In this document: piece by piece, positions 42,350-51,767 of the stretch
Numbering within the stretch: the stretch's first letter is position 1
How the letters are laid out: every line of letters starts with the position of its first letter
From: Streptomyces aureoverticillatus
Lineage (GTDB): Bacteria; Actinomycetota; Actinomycetes; Streptomycetales; Streptomycetaceae
Assembly: GCF_014649395.1 (NCBI RefSeq)
Contig: NZ_BMSY01000001.1
Coordinates: 1 to 64,000 of the forward strand
Direction: 5' to 3'
DNA length: 64,000 nt
The notes under the pieces: generated by a model
The model's database searches: none
The model's input: only the letters and a program-made list of their open reading frames with translations
Told to the model about the DNA's origin: nothing
Program-made: the position numbers and the translations under genes

Positions 42350-44452
42350 GTGACGCGCAGCGTGTACGTGACCGGGATCGACCGGGGCGACGGCCGGCAG
42401 GTCGTCGAGCTGGGGGTCATGGAGCTCCTGACCCGTCAGGTCGACCGCGTGGGCGTCTTCCGCCCGCTCGTCCACGACGGGCCCGATCGCCTCTTCGAGC
42501 TGCTGCGCGCCCGCTACCGGCTCGTGCAGGACCCCGCGTCCGTGTACGGCATGGACTACCACGAGGCGTCCGCGCTGCAGGCCGAGAAGGGCACCGACGA
42601 GCTGGTCTCCCAGCTCGTCGACCGTTTTCACGCCGTCGCCCGTGAGTACGACGTGGTCCTGGTCCTCGGCACCGACTTCGCCGCCACCCAGCTCCCCGAC
42701 GAGCTGTCGCTGAACGCCCGCCTTGCGAACGAGTTCGGCGCCTCGGTGCTTCCCGTGGTCGGCGGCAAGAACCAGACCGCCGAGTCGGTGCGCGCCGAGA
42801 CCCGCAACGCCTATCGCGCGTACGAGTCCCTCGGCTGCGACGTCCTCGCGATGGTCACCAACCGCGTGGCCCCCGCCGACCGCGACGAGATACACGAGCG
42901 CCTTCAGGCCCGCCTCCCGGTGCCCTGCTACGTGCTCCCCGACGAGGCCGCCCTGTCGGCGCCGACCGTCGCGCAGATCACCCACGCCCTCGGCGGCAAG
43001 GTGCTGCTCGGCGACGACTCGGGCCTGGCCCGCGACGCCCTCGACTTCGTCTTCGGCGGCGCCATGCTGCCGAACTTCCTGAACGCCCTGACCCCGGGCT
43101 GCATGGTCGTGACCCCCGGCGACCGCGCCGACCTGGTGGTGGGCGCGCTGGCCGCGCACAGCGCCGGCACCCCGCCCATCGCGGGCGTCCTGCTGACCCT
43201 GAACGAGCAGCCGGGGCCGGAGATCCTGCGCCTGGCCGACCGGCTCGCGCCCGGCACGCCCGTGGTCGCGGTGACCGGCGGCTCCTTCCCGACGGCCCAG
43301 GAGCTCTTCGCCCTGGAGGGCAAGCTGAACGCGGCGACGCCCCGCAAGGCGGAGACCGCGCTCGGCCTCTTCGAGCGGTACACGGACACCACCGACCTGC
43401 TCAAGCGCCTCTCGGTGCTCGCGAGCGACCGCCTCACGCCCATGATGTTCGAGCACAAGCTGCTGGAGCGGGCCCGCGCCGACCGGCGCCGGGTCGTGCT
43501 GCCCGAGGGCACCGAGGAGCGGGTGCTGCGCGCCGCCGAAGTGCTGCTGCGCCGCGGCGTGTGCGACCTGACGCTGCTCGGCCCGGTGGAGACCATCCGC
43601 AAGAAGGCCGCGGACCTCGGCATCGACCTCGCGGACGCCCAGCTCACCGACCCGGCGACGTCCGAGCTGCGCCAGGGCTTCGCCGAGGAGTACGCCCGCC
43701 TGCGCGCCCACAAGGGCGTGACGGTGGAGCTGGCGTACGACGTGGTGGCGGACGTGAACTACTTCGGCACGCTGATGGTGCAGGGCGGCCTGGCCGACGG
43801 CATGGTGTCCGGCTCGGTGCACTCGACCGCCGCCACCATCCGCCCCGCCTTCGAGATCATCAAGACGAAGCCGGACGCGTCGATCGTGTCGTCCGTCTTC
43901 TTCATGTGCCTGGCGGACAAGGTCCTCGTGTACGGCGACTGCGCGGTCAACCCGGACCCGAACGCCGAGCAGCTCGCGGACATCGCCGTCCAGTCGGCCG
44001 CCACGGCCGCGCAGTTCGGCGTCGAGCCGCGCATCGCGATGCTGTCGTACTCCACCGGCACCTCCGGCTCGGGCGCCGACGTCGACAAGGTGCGCGAGGC
44101 CACCGAGCTGGTGCGGGCGCAGCGCCCGGACCTGAAGATCGAGGGCCCGATCCAGTACGACGCCGCCGTCGAGCCGTCCGTCGCGGCCACCAAGCTGCCG
44201 GGCTCCGACGTCGCGGGCCAGGCCAGCGTGCTGATCTTCCCGGACCTGAACACCGGCAACAACACCTACAAGGCCGTGCAGCGCTCGGCCGGCGCGATCG
44301 CCGTGGGCCCGGTCCTGCAGGGCCTGCGCAAGCCCGTGAACGACCTGTCCCGCGGCGCGCTCGTCCAGGACATCGTGAACACCGTCGCCATCACGGCGAT
44401 CCAGTCCCAGTCCCCCGTCCAGTCCCCGAACGAGAAGGCAACCCCCCAGTGA
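42350..44452 (+). CDS. pta: Phosphate acetyltransferase, long three-domain form
   Basis: 700 aa. Converts acetyl-CoA and phosphate into acetyl phosphate. An N-terminal P-loop-like domain (1-200; the loop is degenerate, GIDRGDGRQVV), a DRTGG domain (about 210-330) and the catalytic PTA domain (about 375-695; VSGSVHSTAATIRPAF, MLSYSTGTSGSG). GTG at 42350 with GGAG. The GTGA overlap with ackA shows co-translation. Confidence 0.96.
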   Translation: MTRSVYVTGIDRGDGRQVVELGVMELLTRQVDRVGVFRPLVHDGPDRLFELLRARYRLVQDPASVYGMDYHEASALQAEKGTDELVSQLVDRFHAVAREYDVVLVLGTDFAATQLPDELSLNARLANEFGASVLPVVGGKNQTAESVRAETRNAYRAYESLGCDVLAMVTNRVAPADRDEIHERLQARLPVPCYVLPDEAALSAPTVAQITHALGGKVLLGDDSGLARDALDFVFGGAMLPNFLNALTPGCMVVTPGDRADLVVGALAAHSAGTPPIAGVLLTLNEQPGPEILRLADRLAPGTPVVAVTGGSFPTAQELFALEGKLNAATPRKAETALGLFERYTDTTDLLKRLSVLASDRLTPMMFEHKLLERARADRRRVVLPEGTEERVLRAAEVLLRRGVCDLTLLGPVETIRKKAADLGIDLADAQLTDPATSELRQGFAEEYARLRAHKGVTVELAYDVVADVNYFGTLMVQGGLADGMVSGSVHSTAATIRPAFEIIKTKPDASIVSSVFFMCLADKVLVYGDCAVNPDPNAEQLADIAVQSAATAAQFGVEPRIAMLSYSTGTSGSGADVDKVREATELVRAQRPDLKIEGPIQYDAAVEPSVAATKLPGSDVAGQASVLIFPDLNTGNNTYKAVQRSAGAIAVGPVLQGLRKPVNDLSRGALVQDIVNTVAITAIQSQSPVQSPNEKATPQ

Positions 44453-45678
44453 GCTCGACCCCCTCCACGCGAGTCCTCGTCCTCAACTCCGGCTCCTCGT
44501 CGGTGAAGTACCAGCTGCTGGACATGGCGGACAGCAGCCGCCTCGCGATGGGCCTCGTCGAGCGCATCGGCGAGGAGACCTCGCGGCTCAAGCACACCCC
44601 GCTGACGGGCGGCGGCGCCGAGCGCGAGCGCACCGGCCCGATCGCCGACCACGAGGCCGCGCTGAAGGCCGTCGCCGAGGAGCTGGCCGCCGACGGGCTC
44701 GGCCTTGACTCGCCGGAGCTGGCCGCGATCGGCCACCGGGTCGTGCACGGCGGCCTGAAGTTCACCGAGCCCACGGTCATCGACGACGCGGTGCTCGCCG
44801 AGATCGAGCGCCTGGTGCCGGTGGCCCCGCTGCACAACCCCGCCAACATCACCGGCATCCGCACGGCGCAGGCACTGCGGCCCGACCTGCCCCAGGTCGC
44901 CGTCTTCGACACCGCCTTCCACACGACGATGCCGGAGTCGGCCGCCCGCTACGCGATCGACGTGGCCACCGCCGACGAGCACCGCGTGCGCCGGTACGGC
45001 TTCCACGGCACCTCGCACGCGTACGTGTCGCGGGCCACCGCGAAGCTGCTCGGCAAGGCTCCCGAGGACGTGAACGTCATCGTGCTGCACCTCGGCAACG
45101 GGGCGTCCGCCTCCGCCGTGCGCGGCGGCAGGTGCGTGGACACTTCCATGGGTCTGACGCCTTTGGAGGGGCTCGTGATGGGTACGCGCTCAGGAGACCT
45201 GGACCCGGCCGTCATTTTCCATTTGGCACGCGTCGGCGGTCTGTCCATCGACGAGATCGACACTCTTCTCAACAAGAAGAGCGGTCTGATCGGTCTGTGC
45301 GGCGACAACGACATGCGGGAGATCCGGCGCCGGATCGACGAAGGCGACGAACAGGCACGACTGGCCTTCGACATCTATATCCACCGTCTGAAGAAGTACA
45401 TCGGCGGTTACTACGCGGTACTCGGCCGCGTGGACGCCATCGCGTTCACGGCGGGCGTCGGTGAGAACGCGGCGCCGGTGCGGGAGGCCGCCGTCGCGGG
45501 TCTGGAGGAGCTGGGCCTCGCGGTGGACGGGGACCTCAACGGCGTCCGGAGCGACGAGCCGCGGCTGATCTCGCCGGAGTACGCGCGGGTCAAGGTCGCC
45601 GTCGTGCCGACCGACGAAGAACTGGAAATCGCGACGCAGACTTATGCACTGGCTGCACTGGCCGGAAAGAACAGCTGA
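44449..45678 (+). CDS. ackA: Acetate kinase
   Basis: 409 aa. Makes ATP and acetate from acetyl phosphate. Motifs: LNSGSSSVKYQ at the N-terminus, GHRVVHGG, RYGFHGTSHAYVS, MGTRSGDLDPAV and FTAGVGENA. GTG overlaps the pta stop. pyk begins 73 nt downstream with its own promoter. Confidence 0.97.
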   Translation: MSSTPSTRVLVLNSGSSSVKYQLLDMADSSRLAMGLVERIGEETSRLKHTPLTGGGAERERTGPIADHEAALKAVAEELAADGLGLDSPELAAIGHRVVHGGLKFTEPTVIDDAVLAEIERLVPVAPLHNPANITGIRTAQALRPDLPQVAVFDTAFHTTMPESAARYAIDVATADEHRVRRYGFHGTSHAYVSRATAKLLGKAPEDVNVIVLHLGNGASASAVRGGRCVDTSMGLTPLEGLVMGTRSGDLDPAVIFHLARVGGLSIDEIDTLLNKKSGLIGLCGDNDMREIRRRIDEGDEQARLAFDIYIHRLKKYIGGYYAVLGRVDAIAFTAGVGENAAPVREAAVAGLEELGLAVDGDLNGVRSDEPRLISPEYARVKVAVVPTDEELEIATQTYALAALAGKNS

Positions 45679-45710
45679 GCACCTACTCGCCCATTTGTAG
45701 ATTCCACCAG

Positions 45711-45745
45711 ACGGAATATTCCGTAGCGAAACAAACCGATAGGAT
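45711..45745 (+). promoter_or_regulatory. pyk promoter with 14-bp palindrome; leaderless start
   Basis: ACGGAATATTCCGT (45711-45724) is a perfect palindrome directly in the -35 region; TAGGAT (45740-45745) lies exactly 6 nt before the pyk ATG at 45752, and no ribosome binding site is present. A regulator bound at the palindrome would block or help RNA polymerase. Confidence 0.7.
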
Positions 45746-45751
45746 CGCCCC

Positions 45752-47182
45752 ATGCGCCGTTCCAAAATCGTCTGCACACTGGGCCCCGCCGTCGACACCG
45801 AAGAGCAGCTCGTCTCGCTGATCGAGGCCGGCATGAACGTGGCCCGCTTCAACTTCAGCCACGGCACGCACGCCGAGCACCAGGGCCGGTACGACCGCGT
45901 CCGTGCCGCGGCCGAGCGGACGGGCCGCGCGGTCGGCGTCCTCGCCGACCTTCAGGGCCCGAAGATCCGTCTGGAGACCTTCGCCGAGGGACCCGTCGAG
46001 CTGGTGCGCGGTGACGAGTTCACCATCACCACCGAGGACGTCCCCGGCGACAAGTCGATCTGCGGCACCACCTACAAGGGCCTGCCCGGCGACGTGACCA
46101 AGGGCGACCCGGTCCTCATCAACGACGGCAACGTCGAGCTGAAGGTCACCGGGATCGAGGGCCCGCGCGTCAAGACGATCGTCATCGAGGGCGGCGTCAT
46201 CTCGGACCACAAGGGCATCAACCTGCCCGGCGCGGCCGTGAACGTCCCCGCCCTGTCCGAGAAGGACATCGAGGACCTGCGCTTCGCGCTGAAGATGGGC
46301 TGCGACCTGGTGGCGCTGTCCTTCGTGCGGGACGCGAACGACGTCAAGGACGTCCACAAGGTGATGGACGAGGAGGGCCGCCGGGTCCCCGTCATCGCCA
46401 AGGTGGAGAAGCCGCAGGCGGTGGCGAACATGGAGGCCGTCGTGGCGGCCTTCGACGGCGTGATGGTCGCCCGCGGCGACCTGGCCGTCGAGTACCCCCT
46501 CGAGAAGGTCCCGATGGTGCAGAAGCGCCTCGTGGAGATGTGCCGCCGCAACGCCAAGCCGGTGATCGTCGCGACCCAGATGATGGAGTCGATGATCACC
46601 AACTCCCGCCCCACGCGCGCCGAGGCGTCCGACGTCGCCAACGCGATCCTGGACGGCGCGGACGCGGTGATGCTGTCGGCCGAGTCGAGCGTCGGCGCGT
46701 ACCCGATCGAGACGGTCAAGACCATGTCGAAGATCGTCACCGCCGCCGAGGGCGAGCTGCTCTCCAAGGGCCTGCAGCCGCTCGTGCCCGGCAAGAAGCC
46801 GCGCACGCAGGGCGGTTCGGTGGCCCGCGCGGCCTGCGAGATCGCCGACTTCCTCGACGGCAAGGCGCTGGTCGCCTTCACCAAGTCCGGTGACACGGCC
46901 CGCCGTCTGTCCCGCTACCGCGCGGCGCAGCCGATCCTGGCCTTCACCACGGACGCCAGCACCCGCAACCAGCTCGCCCTGAGCTGGGGCGTGGAGGCCT
47001 ACGTCGTGCCGCACGTGGACAACACGGACGCCATGGTCGAACTGGTCGACGCCGAGGTCCTCAAGCTCCAGCGCTACAACGACGGCGACACCATGGTCAT
47101 CACGGCCGGCTCGCCCCCCGGCATCCCCGGCACCACCAACATGGTCCGGGTCCACCACCTGGGCGGCGGCGACCGGGACTGA
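45752..47182 (+). CDS. pyk: Pyruvate kinase
   Basis: 476 aa. Final ATP-making step of glycolysis. MNVARFNFSHGTHAEH, VARGDLAVEYPLEKVP and the signature DGADAVMLSAESSVGAYP are intact, with the C-terminal allosteric domain. Start ATG at 45752, probably leaderless. Part of a glycolysis/acetate block with pfkA and pta-ackA. Confidence 0.97.
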   Translation: MRRSKIVCTLGPAVDTEEQLVSLIEAGMNVARFNFSHGTHAEHQGRYDRVRAAAERTGRAVGVLADLQGPKIRLETFAEGPVELVRGDEFTITTEDVPGDKSICGTTYKGLPGDVTKGDPVLINDGNVELKVTGIEGPRVKTIVIEGGVISDHKGINLPGAAVNVPALSEKDIEDLRFALKMGCDLVALSFVRDANDVKDVHKVMDEEGRRVPVIAKVEKPQAVANMEAVVAAFDGVMVARGDLAVEYPLEKVPMVQKRLVEMCRRNAKPVIVATQMMESMITNSRPTRAEASDVANAILDGADAVMLSAESSVGAYPIETVKTMSKIVTAAEGELLSKGLQPLVPGKKPRTQGGSVARAACEIADFLDGKALVAFTKSGDTARRLSRYRAAQPILAFTTDASTRNQLALSWGVEAYVVPHVDNTDAMVELVDAEVLKLQRYNDGDTMVITAGSPPGIPGTTNMVRVHHLGGGDRD

Positions 47183-47220
47183 TTCGGTACGGCTGTTCCG
47201 TACGACACTTCCGTACGACA

Positions 47221-47255
47221 CTGAGGGCGCCCCCTGCGACAGGGGGCGCCCTCAG
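47221..47255. terminator. Strong terminator downstream of pyk
   Basis: CTGAGGGCGCCCCCTG and its complement at 47240-47255 make a perfect 16-bp stem with a CGA loop between convergent genes. Confidence 0.92.
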
Positions 47256-47310
47256 CGCTCTGCGGCTCCCGGAACGGGTCTTCGGGTGTGCGGTCCTCGG
47301 GTCTCCGTGC

Positions 47311-48765
47311 TCAGTCGGTGATCGACTGGTGCAGGCCGGGGACGGTGAGTTCGCCGCCGAACTGGCCCGCCTGCTGGACCTTCACGTTCGTGAAGTAGAT
47401 CAGTGGCAGGTTGAGCGGCGGCGGGTGCTCCGGGTCGAAGGTGATCGGGATCAGACCGAAGAGGTTGCCGGAGATCCGCTCCGTGTACATCGTCGTGTCG
47501 CCGTTGCGGATCGTGGACGTGGAGCCCTTGGCGGCCTGGACGTGGTACTTCTTGCCGCCCGGGCCTTCGACGATCTGGTGCAGGTCGCCGATGTCCGTAC
47601 CGCCGCTGATGATGTACTTCAGCGCCTGCTTGGTCTGGCCGTTGGGCATCTTCAGGTTCACGACGCCCTTGTAGTCCGCGCCCTTGAGGAGCAGCGAGCT
47701 GGCCTCCAGGTGCCACGGCTGGTTCGGGATCGGCGCGGGCGCCTGCTCGTCGTCGCCGTCGACCTTCTTCTCCACCACGCAGGGGAACGGCTTCTTGCCG
47801 TTCTCGTCCGGTGCCATCGGGTCCTTGGCCCCGTCGGACTCGGGGTCGGCCTTGTCCTTGGCCTTCTCCGCCGCCTTCTCGGCCTTCTCCGCGGCTTCCT
47901 CGGCCTTCTCGACGGTGTCGTCGACACCGTCCTTCGCCTTGTCCGCGGTGTCCTTCAGGCCGTCCTTGAGACCGTCCTCCGCCTTGCCGACGGTGTCCTC
48001 GACGGGCTTGGTGGGCTGGTCGGAGTCCTCGTCGGCCTTGGCGTCGGAGTCCGTGTCGTCCTCGGCGTCCGCGGAGTCCGGCGGCTTCGGGTCGGCCTGC
48101 TCCTTCTCGGCCGCCTCCTTCTCGTCGGGCGTGAGGATGTCCTTGAGGGCGTCGCCGACACCCAGCGGGTCCAGCGGGTTCTTGGGCTCGGCGGGCTCCT
48201 CAGCCGAGCCCTCGTCGCCGCCGGAGTCGTTGTTGTCCGCGTCGCCGGACGGAGTGGACTCGGACGTGCCGTCGTCGGCTCCGTCCTTGCCGTCGGTGCC
48301 GTCGGTGCCATCGGCGGCGTCGTCACCGGCGGACCCGGACGGGGTGGACCCGGACCCGGACCCGGACTTGCCGTCCTTGTCCCCGTCCTTGTCCCCGTCC
48401 TCGGCCTCGGCCTTCTTCTTGGCCTCGTCGGCCTTCTTGCGCGCGGCCTCGGCCTTCTCCTCGGCCTCCTTCGCGGCCTTGTCGTCGGCCTTCTGCTCCG
48501 CCTCCGCGGACTGCTCGTCCGGCGCGGTGACACACGGGCCGTCCCGGAAGGGGTTCTTGGGGACGCCCGGCTTCGCCTGCGCGAGCTGGGGGGTGAGGCC
48601 CATGCCCATGAGCACGGCGGTGGGCATGGCCGCGATGGCTATCGCCTTGCCCGCGGGCATCTGCAGCCGGGTCAGCAGCGGCTTCTTCGGGGCCGCGTGC
48701 CGCGGCCCCGTTCTCGCGCGGGACGTGGCCGCATCAGTTCCGCGGCGCGCCTCGTCAGCCGGCAC
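47311..48765 (-). CDS. Secreted or surface protein with long charged Lys/Glu/Asp/Ala-rich region
   Basis: 484 aa. After an unusual 60-residue N-terminus with one hydrophobic stretch (AIAIAAMPTAVLMGMGLTPQ; signal-anchor or signal peptide) comes about 240 residues of repeated charged helix (AEQKADDKAAKEAEEKAEAA; KAEEAAEKAEKAAEKAKDKA) broken by Ser/Gly/Asp segments, then a folded C-terminal domain (about 345-484, WHLEASSLLLKGADYKG; TERISGNLFGLIPITFD). GTG at 48765 with GGGAGG, overlapping the DUF6114 stop. It sits in the DUF6230/DUF6114 cluster; a role in the cell envelope is inferred. Confidence 0.75.
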   Translation of the reverse strand: MPADEARRGTDAATSRARTGPRHAAPKKPLLTRLQMPAGKAIAIAAMPTAVLMGMGLTPQLAQAKPGVPKNPFRDGPCVTAPDEQSAEAEQKADDKAAKEAEEKAEAARKKADEAKKKAEAEDGDKDGDKDGKSGSGSGSTPSGSAGDDAADGTDGTDGKDGADDGTSESTPSGDADNNDSGGDEGSAEEPAEPKNPLDPLGVGDALKDILTPDEKEAAEKEQADPKPPDSADAEDDTDSDAKADEDSDQPTKPVEDTVGKAEDGLKDGLKDTADKAKDGVDDTVEKAEEAAEKAEKAAEKAKDKADPESDGAKDPMAPDENGKKPFPCVVEKKVDGDDEQAPAPIPNQPWHLEASSLLLKGADYKGVVNLKMPNGQTKQALKYIISGGTDIGDLHQIVEGPGGKKYHVQAAKGSTSTIRNGDTTMYTERISGNLFGLIPITFDPEHPPPLNLPLIYFTNVKVQQAGQFGGELTVPGLHQSITD

Positions 48766-49333
48766 GGTGCCTCCCGTTCGTCCCGTTCGTCGGGCTCGAT
48801 CCTGACAAGTCATCGGTCGCACCGCCCGCCGCCGGCGTGCCCCCGTTCGCGGCCGACGCGGCCGCGGGCTCCGGGGCCCCGTCGTCGAGGTCTCCGGCGT
48901 CCGGCGCCGGCTCACGGCGCTTCGACCGCCTCTCGGGCCTCGTCGGCATCCAGGAGACGCCGAGCGCACCGCCGACGAGGGCGAGCAGGAAGCCCATGAC
49001 GAAACCGCCGAAGTTGGACACCACCAGGGAGACCAGGGCGAGCAGAATCGCCGCGACGCCCGCGAACACGCGGGACTGCGGCTGGAACCACATGGTCAGG
49101 CCGAGCACGACAAGCAGCACGCCGATGATCAGCGATCCGGCGCCGGCGGTGGTCGCCATCCGGATGGTCATCGTGCCGAGCGTGAGGTTCGCGTACGGGA
49201 AGTACATGATCGGGATGCCGCCGAGCAGTGTCAGCAGGCCACCCCAGAACGGGCGCTGACCGCGCCACCCTCGGAAACGAAGGCGCACCCGGCCCAGCTT
49301 GTGACCCAGGCCCACTTGCGCTTCGGCGCTCAT
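48755..49333 (-). CDS. DUF6114 membrane protein
   Basis: 192 aa with four TM helices (PFWGGLLTLLGGIPIMYFPY to GFVMGFLLALVGGALGVSW) and a disordered Pro/Ala/Gly tail. ATG at 49333 after GAGGAG; GTG 49387 would add 18 residues. Shares the strand with DUF6230 upstream and overlaps the next gene. Confidence 0.88.
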   Translation of the reverse strand: MSAEAQVGLGHKLGRVRLRFRGWRGQRPFWGGLLTLLGGIPIMYFPYANLTLGTMTIRMATTAGAGSLIIGVLLVVLGLTMWFQPQSRVFAGVAAILLALVSLVVSNFGGFVMGFLLALVGGALGVSWMPTRPERRSKRREPAPDAGDLDDGAPEPAAASAANGGTPAAGGATDDLSGSSPTNGTNGRHRAG

Positions 49334-49477
49334 GTCGTACAGCTCCTCGGGTATGGCGTTTGGTTCTCTGTGTGCGGATTCGGGCACGGGGACGGCTGGT
49401 CGAAGATGTGTGGCGCCCCCGCGCCCGGCCGTTCAGCGCAACAAGTGCGGCTCAGGGCAGCAAGGACAACTCCTGCC

Positions 49478-50095
49478 TCAGTAGCACTCGTGCTTGCCCT
49501 TCTTGACCGACATACCGAGGCCGGAGAGCTTGAAGGTGCCGGCCGTGGTCGCCCACGCACGCTGCTTGACGTCGGTGAAGCGGACCTTGTCGGCCTGCTG
49601 CGCGAACGAGTCCGGGACGTACTTGTCGCCCTTGGCCGGACCCGGGCCCTTCGTCGTGCGGTCGACCGAGACGCCGATGTCGACGTTGGTGAACGTCGCG
49701 TTGGCGCGCAGGTCGTCGGCGTCGATGTAGAGCTTTCTCGCCTCGACCCTCGGGCTGCCCTTGCCACCGGCCTTGAGCACCATCGAGATGTCGCCGAAGA
49801 CCGGGACCGGAACGACCACGGACTGACACAGGTTGGTGATCTTCGCCGAATCCATGCCGACCACGGCGACCGGGTGGTTACCCGACTTGCCGCTGTCCAT
49901 AGCCCCGTACTGGACGAATCCCGTACCGTCGAGCTGCTTCGCGGTCACCTTGAACTGCTGACCGGACACACTGAACGATGCCGCGAGCGCACCCTGCGAG
50001 AGGGCCACGCCTATCGCGGCAGTCGCCGCGACGCTCGGCACCATGACCACGGCGAACCGCTTCCATCTGGTTCCGCCACGAGCCACGGACTCCAT
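49478..50095 (-). CDS. DUF6230 exported protein
   Basis: 205 aa. The N-terminal hydrophobic segment (FAVVMVPSVAATAAIGVALSQ) acts as a signal or anchor; the rest is beta-rich (FSVSGQQFKVTAKQLDG). ATG at 50095 with AAGGAGGAAAG. First gene of the DUF6230-DUF6114-secreted protein trio, whose function is unknown; co-occurrence in streptomycetes suggests a surface complex. Confidence 0.88.
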   Translation of the reverse strand: MESVARGGTRWKRFAVVMVPSVAATAAIGVALSQGALAASFSVSGQQFKVTAKQLDGTGFVQYGAMDSGKSGNHPVAVVGMDSAKITNLCQSVVVPVPVFGDISMVLKAGGKGSPRVEARKLYIDADDLRANATFTNVDIGVSVDRTTKGPGPAKGDKYVPDSFAQQADKVRFTDVKQRAWATTAGTFKLSGLGMSVKKGKHECY

Positions 50096-50783
50096 GACTT
50101 TCCTCCTTCTCGGACGTACATCTCCGACCCTTGCTGCGCCCTCTCGGGCGGCTCAGCCGGGCGGGGATGGGAGAAGTGCTACGTCCTCGGCAAGGAGAGC
50201 GCCTGTGCGGACAGACGCGTCGTGCGCCTCGATCACCGGCGATCACCCCCGAGCGACAACCACTGGTCGCGCCTGACGCATCACGCACAACCTTGCTGGA
50301 CAGGCCCTGCCGGGACCGGCAGAGACCCCCCTGTCCCAGACCGGCGACGGTGCCGCCGGCCTGCCCGGTGGGGACCCAGAAATCCCGTCTCCCGAATGGC
50401 TGTCGGGCTGCGGGCAATGGACCGAGCGTGGCCGATCGTGGTGCATTCTCGGCGCCCGCACAAGGGGGTTCGTTACTCGCTGGTAACGGCCGGATAACCG
50501 ACCCGGCACCGCCCGGCATCGGCCAACGACGGACGGTGTTGTCAACAGATGGACAAGAACGGTTGATTGAGGAACAGAGCCGGACAGATCGACGCTCTCG
50601 CCTTACTCCAAGTAACAGTGGCCGTGTTTACCAAGATTTGGTAAAGCACGGCCACTGTGGCGCTGCCTCGACAGACTTTTCACTTGAGCCCCACGACTGG
50701 GGACGCTTAACGACTGGTCAGCGAACGGCGCGGGGCAAATCCGACAGAACGCCGGGGCCGGGGCGACGCGCCCCGACGGTACG
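50096..50783. other. 688-nt gene-free region upstream of DUF6230 and downstream of the YbbN-like gene
   Basis: No convincing coding frame. It contains the dyad CGTTAC-TCGCTG-GTAACG at 50471-50488, a likely operator for the DUF6230 promoter, and the 44-nt hairpin at 50615-50658. Otherwise nothing recognised. Confidence 0.7.
50615..50658. terminator. Near-perfect 20-bp hairpin downstream of the YbbN-like gene
   Basis: Left arm ACAGTGGCCGTGTTTACCAA, loop GAT, right arm complementary apart from one extra base. It is A/T-richer than the surroundings. About 125 nt past the minus-strand stop at 50784 it may end that transcript, but no T-run follows. Confidence 0.7.
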
Positions 50784-51767
50784 TCAGAAGAGCACGCGTG
50801 CCAGTGCCGTGCGCGCCGAGGTCACCCGCGGATCGTCCCCGCCGACCACCTCGAAGAGCTCGAGAAGCCGCACGCGGGCGGCGTCCCGGTCGTCGCCGGC
50901 GGTCCGCTTGACCGTGTCGATGAGGCGGGCGAAGGCGTCCTCGACATGGCCGCCGACCAGGTCGAGATCGGCGGCGGCGATCTGCGCGCGCACGTCGCCG
51001 GGCTTCTCGGCGGCGTCCTTGCGTACGGCGGCGGGGTCCAGGTTCTGCACCCGCTGGAGCAGTTCGGCCTGGGCGAGGCCGAGCTTGGCCTCGGTGTTGC
51101 CGGGGTCGTCGCTCAGCACGTTCCTGTACGCCTGGACGGCGCCGCCCAAGTCGCCCGCGTCCAGGGCCTGGACGGCCGCTTCGAGCAGGGCGTCGTACGG
51201 ACCGGCCGGGGCGGTGGGCGCCTGCGGCTGCTCCTCGCCCTGCGCGTCCGCGTCGACGACGAGGCCCGTGAGGCCGAAGCGCTCCTCGCCGACCTGGATG
51301 AGCTGGTCCAGGGTCTGGCGGATCTGGGCCTCGGGGGCCGCGCCCTGGAAGAGCGGCAGGGCCTGGCCCGCCACCACCGCGAAGACCGCCGGGATGCCCT
51401 GCACCCCGAACTGCTGCATCAGCATCTGGTTCGCGTCGACGTCGATCTTCGCGAGCACGAAGCGGCCGTTGTACTCGCGGGTCAGGCGCTCCAGGAGCGG
51501 GCTGAGCTGCTTGCACGGCTCGCACCACTCGGCCCAGAAGTCGATGACGACGGGCACTTCGGTGGACCGCTGCAGGACCTCACGCTCGAAGCCCGCCTCG
51601 TCGACGTCGATGACGAGACTCGCGGGAGACACCGCGGAGCCGGCACCCCCGCCGCCCTGCCTGGCCGCTTCGGCGCGCGCCTGCTCGGCCTTCGCCTTGG
51701 CCTCCTGCGCCGCCTTCACCGCGGCAAGGTCGACGACTCCGCTCATGGACATGTTCCGTGGCTGCAT
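50784..51767 (-). CDS. ybbN: Co-chaperone YbbN-type thioredoxin-TPR protein
   Basis: 327 aa. A charged Ala-rich N-terminus (1-60), a thioredoxin domain with atypical active site WCEPC, and a C-terminal TPR-like helical half (about 190-327; AVQAYRNVLSDDPGNTEAKL). YbbN/CnoX proteins guard and deliver oxidised clients to chaperones. ATG at 51767 with GGAGG; GTG/ATG codons upstream are less well placed. Monocistronic. Confidence 0.9.
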   Translation of the reverse strand: MQPRNMSMSGVVDLAAVKAAQEAKAKAEQARAEAARQGGGGAGSAVSPASLVIDVDEAGFEREVLQRSTEVPVVIDFWAEWCEPCKQLSPLLERLTREYNGRFVLAKIDVDANQMLMQQFGVQGIPAVFAVVAGQALPLFQGAAPEAQIRQTLDQLIQVGEERFGLTGLVVDADAQGEEQPQAPTAPAGPYDALLEAAVQALDAGDLGGAVQAYRNVLSDDPGNTEAKLGLAQAELLQRVQNLDPAAVRKDAAEKPGDVRAQIAAADLDLVGGHVEDAFARLIDTVKRTAGDDRDAARVRLLELFEVVGGDDPRVTSARTALARVLF

